Shown here: positions 57,780 to 64,000 of the stretch, in pieces
Position numbering within the stretch: the stretch's first letter is position 1
How the letters are laid out: the number at the start of each line of letters is the position of its first letter
Assembly: GCA_026936325.1 (NCBI GenBank)
Contig: JAPTHN010000007.1
Coordinates: 16,490,337-16,554,336 of the forward strand
Source of the DNA: Platynereis dumerilii
Taxonomy: Eukaryota; Annelida; Polychaeta; Phyllodocida; Nereididae
Direction: 5' to 3'
Length of the DNA stretch: 64,000 nucleotides
Translations under genes and position numbers: made by a program
The notes under the pieces: model-generated
What the model saw: only the letters and a program-made list of their open reading frames with translations
Told to the model about the DNA's origin: nothing
The model's database searches: none

Positions 57780-60070
57780 CTGATGTATTGCCAAACTCAA
57801 TTGACATGACTATGATGAGAAAGGTGTTCATATTATTACTAATTAATCGCAGTGAGACAAACATTTTTCAAACAACGACAAAATAGTCTTAAAATATTTC
57901 ATCTGGAAAAATAAACAGAACAATTTGAAATAAATGATTTATTACGAGAGACAAAAGGCATAAAATGTAAGAAAACTTTTGATTCAGCAATCGGATCGAT
58001 GAATGTTCTGCCATTGACCATTAAATTACTTTTAATGGTCAGTTGGCTAAATTTGATTGTATGGTAAAGAGTACTTATTGATTGCCACATTCATTCCAAA
58101 GGTCACTGGCTTCATATCAAGCAGCTTGGTTGCTGAATGGTTACAGTTAGATTCGAAAGTCAGTTGAAAATCAAGTCATGACCTGGATATGCCTTCTCAG
58201 TCCGATTCAGAACTTTGACCATTTTCAACTGACTTTGGCAAAAAACACTACTTGTAATGACTAGTTGATCCTGATGTGACTGACTGAGTTGAAAATGAAA
58301 TTCAACTGACTTTTTCAACTTATTCGAATGACCGCTGGGTCTAGTTATAGTTCAGACCTGCACCACTGAAGGTCTTTGCCTGCATGTGCTCAAATCCTGG
58401 GTAGGGAACTCAAACTTTTCAATTACCATATCTGAAGATCTATCAGTCTATGAAATATCTTTTGACTCACTTTATTCTCACAAAGCCAAATTAAAGTTAT
58501 ATAGGACATTTATCTGATAATTATAAGAGGAAATTCAGGTGAATCAGATGAAGTACACAATATTTACAAAGCACTCTAGGGGTCCAGACACATTGGACTT
58601 ATCTGTATTATTAACTTAAGAAAAAGCCATCTGACCTAGATTAGTGGAGTGATAGTACTGGTATCTGGAAGTTAATTTAAGATCCAAAAGAAAACTAATA
58701 AAATCCATGATTTATTTTCCAGTGATCTGTGGAGAGTTTTATAATTGAGGTGCATCAAGCTCTTACACAAAAGAGCTAAAATATCAAGTTTAACAAATTC
58801 TGCATTTCTTGGCTCAAACTATTTTGCCCTGATCCATTATACTTTGTTGCCATCACATTTCACACAGGAAAAACCGTAACAGTAAACCAATCAGTCTGAA
58901 ACGTGTAATTACTATTAAAAATTACTGTCTGTCACTTTGATAAAGAAAAAGAGTGGACTGTTGCACTGTGAAAATGGCATTTCGTGTGTCATCATGCTGA
59001 TGATTTGTCATGATCATGACCAATACTTTCAATGTTAATTTGATTTAAGGAGACTTATCCCTCTTGTTGGTGACAGCCAAACGTAAGGATTATGCATCTG
59101 ATTTTCACTCAAAATCAGCTATGACAAGTCAAATGGACTTCTCTTGATCATGACTGATCAAACAGCCTCTGTGTTTCCAATGTTGAAAGTAGAATATATG
59201 TAACTTCAATAAATAGAGTACTTCATACACTCTTCTTGCTTTATTAGTGCTGCAGAGGGAAGCACCAATGCGGCTGTCCACCTAAATCCGAATATACACA
59301 AAAGGCTGCCTACCTGAATGCACTGCCAAAGACCAAGTGGTCATGGAACCACCGGTAGCAAAACTGGATTTTGGGTGCGAAAGTGGCCATAGGCCATCAA
59401 AGTTAGGTATGTCAATAGACGTTTTTTGCTCGAAAATCACTAGCGTCAATGTCAATTCCAGTTCAAAAGTGGTCATTGCTCCCTTAAAATTTACTCTGTG
59501 GCATAATATGACATACCAAATTAATGCCAAAGAGTACCTCACTCTTTTTACAGTAATACCATGCTTCAATTTGCCTTCTATCAGCTTTTATGAAGGCCAA
59601 GATAAACCTGAATTTAATTGTCAAAAGTCATTTCTCGGAATGGCTCTTTTCAAATGTTAATAATGTTTTATAAGGTACCATCTGGTGCCATACTTACAAA
59701 ATATCCCTACAATTTACAGTCCATATTGTTCTTTCTCATTTTGCATCTTGATGTGCATATTAATTTAAGATTCTATTTATAAATATGATTTACAAACAGT
59801 TGTCTGAGATTGCAAATTGTTTCACATGTAAAATGAGTATCAAGTCAGCAATGATAGTCACTCTTCCTTATGCATTACTATGAAGCTATACAGCAACTAA
59901 ATGGATATTAATAAATTCCTAATTTTTCTGCTTTAATTGGTACTCTGATTTGGATATCTGATTTTTCAATTACCCATTAATAATCACATTGTGATACCAG
60001 CACCATTAATATTAGGCCTACATTGAGAAAATGGGACAATCAATTTTTTCTCATCTTGCAAATCTGGAGA
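57780..60070. other. Non-coding stretch, nothing recognised
   Basis: Between the LINE tail and the satellite I see no gene and no terminal repeats. A partly self-complementary stretch near 58150-58320 (CAGTTGAAAA, TTCAACTGACT words) is a weak inverted repeat. The frame at 59337-59660 has no recognisable domain. Confidence 0.4.
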
Positions 60071-60075
60071 TCACT

Positions 60076-61495
60076 TGACAATCACCATATAACTCATTCC
60101 TAACCCATCAAAAAGGATGTGGATGGATGGCCATTGATGTAAGCTTTCGTTTGGCACCTAAGTTTTCTTATTACTGCAGCTGTTAACCCTCCAAAAGCTG
60201 AAGAAATATTGCTGTCAGTGTTCAAAATCTCGTCGGAAACATAAAATTCTCCCATGAATTTTCAATTCTACCTGTCCTAATCACCATATAACTCATTCTT
60301 AAGCCATCAAAATGGATGTGGATTGATAGCCCTTGATGTAGGCTTTCATTTGGCACCTTAGCTTCCTTGTTACTGCAACTGTCAATACTCCAAAAGCTGA
60401 ATAAAGTTGCTGTCAGTGTCTAAAATCTCGTCGGAAACACAAAATTCTCCCATGAATTTTCAATTCCACCTGTCCTAATCACCATATAACTCATTCCTAA
60501 CCCATCAAAATGGATGTGGATGGATGGCCATTGATGTAGGCTTTCATTTGGCACCTTATTTTCCTTGTTACTGCAACTGTCAATCCTCCAAAAGCTGAAT
60601 AAATGTTGCTGTTGGTGTCTAAAATCTCCTCGGAAACACAAAATTCTCCCATGAATTTTCAATTCCACTTGTCCTAATCACCAAATAACTGATTCCTAAC
60701 CCATCAAAATGGATGTGGATGGATAGCCCTTGATGTAGGCTTTCATTTGGCACCTTAGCTTCCTTGTTACTGCAACTGTCAATCCTCCAAAAGCTGAATA
60801 AAGTTGCTGTCAGTGTCTAAAATCTCGTCGGAAACATAAAATTCTCCCATGAATTTTCAATTCCACCTGCCCTAATCACCATATAACTCATTCCTAACCC
60901 ATCAAAATGGATGTGGATGGATAGCCCTTGATGTAGGCTTTCATTTGGCACCTTAGCTTCCTTGTTACTGCAACTGTCAATACTCCAAAAGCTGAATAAA
61001 GTTGCTGTCAGTGTCTAAAATCTCGTCTGAAACACAAAATTCTCCAATGAATTTTCAATTCCACCTGCCCTAATCACCATATAACTCATTCCTAACCCAT
61101 CAAAATGGATGTGGATGGATAGCCCTTGATGTAGGCTTTCATTTGGCACCTTAGCTTCCTTGTTACTGCAACTGTCAATACTCCAAAAGCTGAATAAAGT
61201 TGCTGTCAGTGTCTAAAAACTCGTTGGAAACACAAAATTCTCCAATGAATTTTCAATTCCACCTGCCCTAATCACCATATAACTCATTCCTAACCCATCA
61301 AAATGGATGTGGATTGATAGCCCTTGATGTAGGCTTTCATTTACCACCTGCTTCCTTGTTACTGCAACTGTCAACCCGCCAAAAGCTGAATAAATGTTGC
61401 TGCTAGTGTCTAAAATCTCCTCGGTAACACAAAATTCTCCCATGTTTTTTCAAATCCACTTTTCCTGATCACTGGATAACTCATTCCTACCAAGC
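60076..61495. repeat. 198-bp satellite, seven units
   Basis: TCACCATATAACTCATTC starts at 60082, 60281, 60479, 60678 (one change), 60876, 61074 and 61272, with a decayed start at 61469: a steady period of 197-199 bp. Units are about 90-97 percent alike by eye, the middle ones most alike, the outer ones decayed. Every unit carries CAAAATGGATGTGGATGGAT and AAAATTCTCCCATGAATTTT, the latter a short palindrome. The period is a multiple of three, which keeps minus-strand frames open for 70-80 codons, but stops recur in each unit and I do not call a gene. Confidence 0.93.
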
Positions 61496-61764
61496 AATTA
61501 TAAGGATACCCAAAACACTTGGTCCAATTAACTATTCACATGGGTGCTGAGGGACCTTCTGATCTGCCCAACTAAATTTTTGGCCAAATAGTCCGCCTAC
61601 AAATCAATGGTTATGTAAAATTGTATGTTCACCGGACTATAAAACATGGAACCAACTTAAAATGCTGAAGATATTGGTTAGCTGGCTGTATGAAGGTTGT
61701 AGTTGAAGAATGGTTCATGGTCTATTTCTGAACTAGTGCAAATTTTCCTTTCCCAGTTTTTTTG

Positions 61765-61965
61765 GAAGGGTTGGTCTAGTGGTAGCGTACTGGACTGCCA
61801 ATCGCTGGGTCCAGGGTTCAAATCCAGCTCTTGCCGGGTCACCGGGCCTATGTTGGACGGCTGTTTCAATCATCCTTCACCTCATTGCTGTGTCCTCCTC
61901 CTGTCCTAATTAGCCTTCCAAGTGCATAGATACAGGATGTAAAGCCCCAATCACCCATCCATCCT
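61765..61965 (+). repeat. tRNA-derived SINE, plus strand
   Basis: GGTCTAGTGGTAGCG (A box) and CCAGGGTTCAAATCC (B box) lie at tRNA spacing, with a CTGCCAA loop between them that would place GCC as anticodon, suggesting a glycine tRNA origin. The anticodon stem does not pair, so it is not a working tRNA. The body continues TCACCGGGCCTATGTTGGAC and ends near AAAGCCCCAATCACCCATCC. It is a different family from the SINE at 7075. Confidence 0.68.
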
Positions 61966-62048
61966 TTCCCAGTTTATTGTAATTCATAAAGCAGGTTCTC
62001 ATCCTTCTCATTCACATAACATAAAATCACCTTTTAGTGAGTACTTAC
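61966..62048. other. Short spacer, nothing recognised
   Basis: Sequence between the SINE and the candidate exon; no signal seen. Confidence 0.4.
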
Positions 62049-62114
62049 CAGGTCTACTACTAAGGTGCCAATAAAACAAATATTGTATGTGCTGCTCATA
62101 TAGCCTTGTCATGT
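62049..62114 (-). CDS. Candidate coding exon, unknown protein
   Basis: The minus strand reads ATAAG|ACATGACAAGG.. to a strong donor (GACCTG|GTAAGTACTCAC). The frame gives MTRLYEQHIQYLFYWHLSSR then P with one spare base; this joins in frame to the candidate at 40447-40721 (G plus AG gives E), reading ..SSRPELLDIRNDM... The ATG could also be an initiator. A second open frame also exists over this stretch, and the acceptor is weak, so support is moderate at best. Confidence 0.27.
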
Positions 62115-62119
62115 CTTAT

Positions 62120-63050
62120 GGCTGACTTAAGGTCATTTAAAAAGCTTTTTATTTGTCTTGGTTGCTTGAAATTTCATTCCAACAGCACTTTCAGGTAATG
62201 AATTCTTGTGTATTTCATACTCTGTCTCAATATTGCCTAAGTATTGAAGGGGTAATTGACAAACTAAACATCCAAATCAAATAAAAATAAAAACTAGTAA
62301 ATTAAAAAATTGCTTACATCCATTTAGTTGTGGTATATTTGATCTTTATTCATTAAGAAAAGTGAAATTTATGGTTTATTTCACGCTGCATTTACTCGCA
62401 AGGCAATTTGCGAGCCCGGACAACGATGTGTAAATTATTTTTGTAAGACAGGAATTTGAAATTGACATCCTTATCAAGGTGCAGAATGACCAATTGGTGG
62501 GACATTTTGTAACTTTGGAACTATATCCCACCAAACAATTTCATGTGACTATAAGGTTATGCCAATATTAGCCGCTAAGTTACGATAATATTAGTTGCCA
62601 ATCTTAGGATCACCTTTTCCAGGAAACTTCCCAATTTATGTCACAATGTTAGCATATAACATTACCTCATAATCAGGAGGTAAGGTTAGGATAAAGTTAT
62701 AAAATAACATTAGCATGTAATGTTAGCATAACGTTTTTGAGGAAACTTCCCATTTCCTTCTCAGAATATTAGCATATAATATTACTTCAATTTACTTGAT
62801 AATAAAGGTGTGAGGTTGAGATACTGGTTGATATGGAGTGGTAATTTGTTGTAAATTGATGTTACTGGATGACATACACAGGTAATATATTCAGCTGATA
62901 TTGTCATAATCATAACAGTTCACATGCAATGTTCTGTTCATATGACCCTGACATCACAGAAATATTACAGATGAGACACAGATTGCGCACTTGAAAAATA
63001 TTTTATACAGCACATGCAGAGAGAGATAGCAGTTACATGTATATCACACA
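62120..63050. other. Non-coding stretch with repeated TTAGCATATAAT words
   Basis: AT-rich. ACTTCCCA(A)TTT..TCAGAATATTAGCATATAA-type words recur at about 62620-62660 and 62740-62780, and ATAACATTAGCATGTAATGTTAGCAT at 62700 is locally repetitive. No gene seen. Confidence 0.4.
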
Positions 63051-63157
63051 GTTGGCTTCAAGTGAGGAACTTTCCCAGGAGCCAGAATGAGCTGGATGGG
63101 ATTATCTGCAGCCCATTGTAATTGTGCTGTTTCCAGAGGTCCTCCAAGCATGGACTT

Positions 63158-63489
63158 CTATGTCCAACCAATGTAATGCTTGGAACTGGCCAGAGGTTTC
63201 TGCCTTTCACTATCCACGGTAACTGCAGCCAGGGTAAATGAAGGTGCGGAATCCCTGTCTGGAATTGAAAAGATAGAAAGGTGTAAGAAGAAGTCACAGA
63301 CAAACAGATAAAAATACACATTAAGTAAAGGATTAGTGAGTTACTAATAAAAGAGAAATGAAAATAAAAAGTGAGAGACCAGGCCTAGCAAATTGCCAGG
63401 TCACCAAAATTATCAGCTTGTTCTTTTTACAGAACAGCCCAAGTCTCTCTGGTGATGCTCACACACTCACCTTGGAGGGTGTCATGCAT
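63158..63489 (-). CDS. Possible two-exon segment (63471-63489 and 63158-63258)
   Basis: An ATG at 63489 opens MHDTLQ and reaches a strong donor (CTCCAAG|GTGAGTGTGTGAG). A good acceptor 212 nt later (CTATCTTTTCAATTCCAG) opens a frame that, in the matching phase, reads DRDSAPSFTLAAVTVDSERQ then KPLASSKHYIGWT and a TAG at 63158. Beyond the TAG the same frame stays open and protein-like (GGPLETAQLQWAADNP), so the TAG may be a change, an assembly error or the true end. Another frame is open over the whole second exon (to 63058), which weakens the case. GC content is above the surroundings. Confidence 0.25.
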
Positions 63490-63499
63490 TTCCAGGATC

Positions 63500-64000
63500 A
63501 ATCTTTGTGGTCAAGGAAGAACATATCTCTCTTAGCTTCTTGCTACCATAGATTTTTTATTACACACTTCAAGCAATCGATATCAATATCAATTGACATA
63601 TTTACCTAGTTCGTAGGCATGATGCAATAAAAAATTCAGTAAATTTGTTATCTTTTAATTAATTATACATTTTACACTCGATTGTGATACTGTCAAACAT
63701 TTGGACTGAGCATGGAGCAAGTGCTGAGTGCAGGCCATGTGGCTCCATCTATAAATTGACACTTCAACACTTTTCATTTTCATCTCTCTCAAGAGTAATT
63801 TGTGGGAGTAATTAGATGCATGCTTTTTCACACACGTCAATCAACATTTCCAAGTCAGAGTATGTTCAAATATAGGCATATACATGTAGCATACCATACC
63901 AACTCAGATGAGCCTCAGGCCATTGGGATTTCTTCACAAGAAATTAATTTCTAAATTTTCCTTGTGATGCAATGGCCTGTGTTGAATGCAAGGATCTGGC
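63500..64000. other. Non-coding stretch, nothing recognised
   Basis: AT-rich window end. TTTCTTCACAAGAAA near 63930 is a short inverted repeat. No exon or element supported. Confidence 0.4.

Noticed and set aside
60420-61443. Minus-strand open frames of 76-82 codons repeated across the satellite, as a possible repeat protein
   Set aside because: The frames stay open because the period is a multiple of three. Stops recur in each unit, there is no splice or start logic, and variation between units is not codon-like.
61765-61840. A functional glycine tRNA gene
   Set aside because: A and B boxes are good but the anticodon stem does not pair and the sequence continues into a SINE body.
1-64000. 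CRISPR array, bacterial operon or phage content
   Set aside because: No short regularly spaced direct repeats with unique spacers, no ribosome-binding-site-led gene clusters, and the eukaryotic LINE/SINE/MITE content is clear.

Overview
Kind of organism. This is AT-rich eukaryotic DNA without bacterial gene density. It looks like intron and intergenic sequence of a marine invertebrate. The frequent TAGGCCTA words, two tRNA-derived SINE families and L2-like LINEs with ATT-repeat tails suggest a deuterostome such as an echinoderm or hemichordate, but that is a weak inference. No complete host gene, rRNA, functional tRNA or CRISPR is visible. I saw no LTR retroelement or capsid-bearing element.

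Layout. From about 1.8 to 34 kb lies an old array of large tandem duplications: fragments of copy 0 at 1.8-3.6 and 8.4-8.8 kb, copy I at 9.2-17.0, copy II at 17.0-20.7, copy III at 20.7-27.8, and fragments of copy IV at 29.0 and 33.7 kb. Different transposons landed in different copies, so sister copies serve as empty-site controls for several insertions. A second array (units A, B, C) runs from 33.9 to 52.8 kb. Unit C is split by a 9 kb block holding a local inverted duplication, a 3-copy tandem repeat and a LINE with ORF1 and ORF2 on the minus strand. That LINE is itself split by a 2.4 kb hAT-like element. At 52.9-57.8 kb is a second, L2/CR1-like LINE on the plus strand with tandem repeats in its 5' region. 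At 60.1-61.5 kb is a 198-bp satellite array, followed by a SINE.

Mobile elements supported by terminal repeats, target duplications or empty sites include a hAT-like MITE with perfect 30-bp ends (4.3 kb), two related CACTG MITEs (8.9 and 9.7 kb), a 1.6 kb element with TTTA duplication (11.9 kb), a Tc1/mariner-type MITE (21.4 kb), a SINE with a 14-bp duplication (22.8 kb), CACTA-like elements (25.3 and 37.1 kb), a 0.7 kb foldback with 10-bp duplication (29.6 kb) and a 1.6 kb element with TAAA duplication (32.0 kb). Three elements (24.0, 30.6 and 34.8 kb) share an unusual plan: a unit with inverted ends placed next to a long GC-centred palindrome. This matches the asymmetric ends plus terminal hairpin described for Helentron/Helitron2 rolling-circle transposons.

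Host coding signal. On the minus strand I find several short open segments bounded by good splice sites. Three neighbouring pairs have matching intron phase (62.0 with 40.7 kb, 31.3 with 28.3 kb, 6.4 with 3.0 kb). They may be exons of one or more large minus-strand genes whose introns carry the arrays. I do not recognise the proteins, and each call is tentative.
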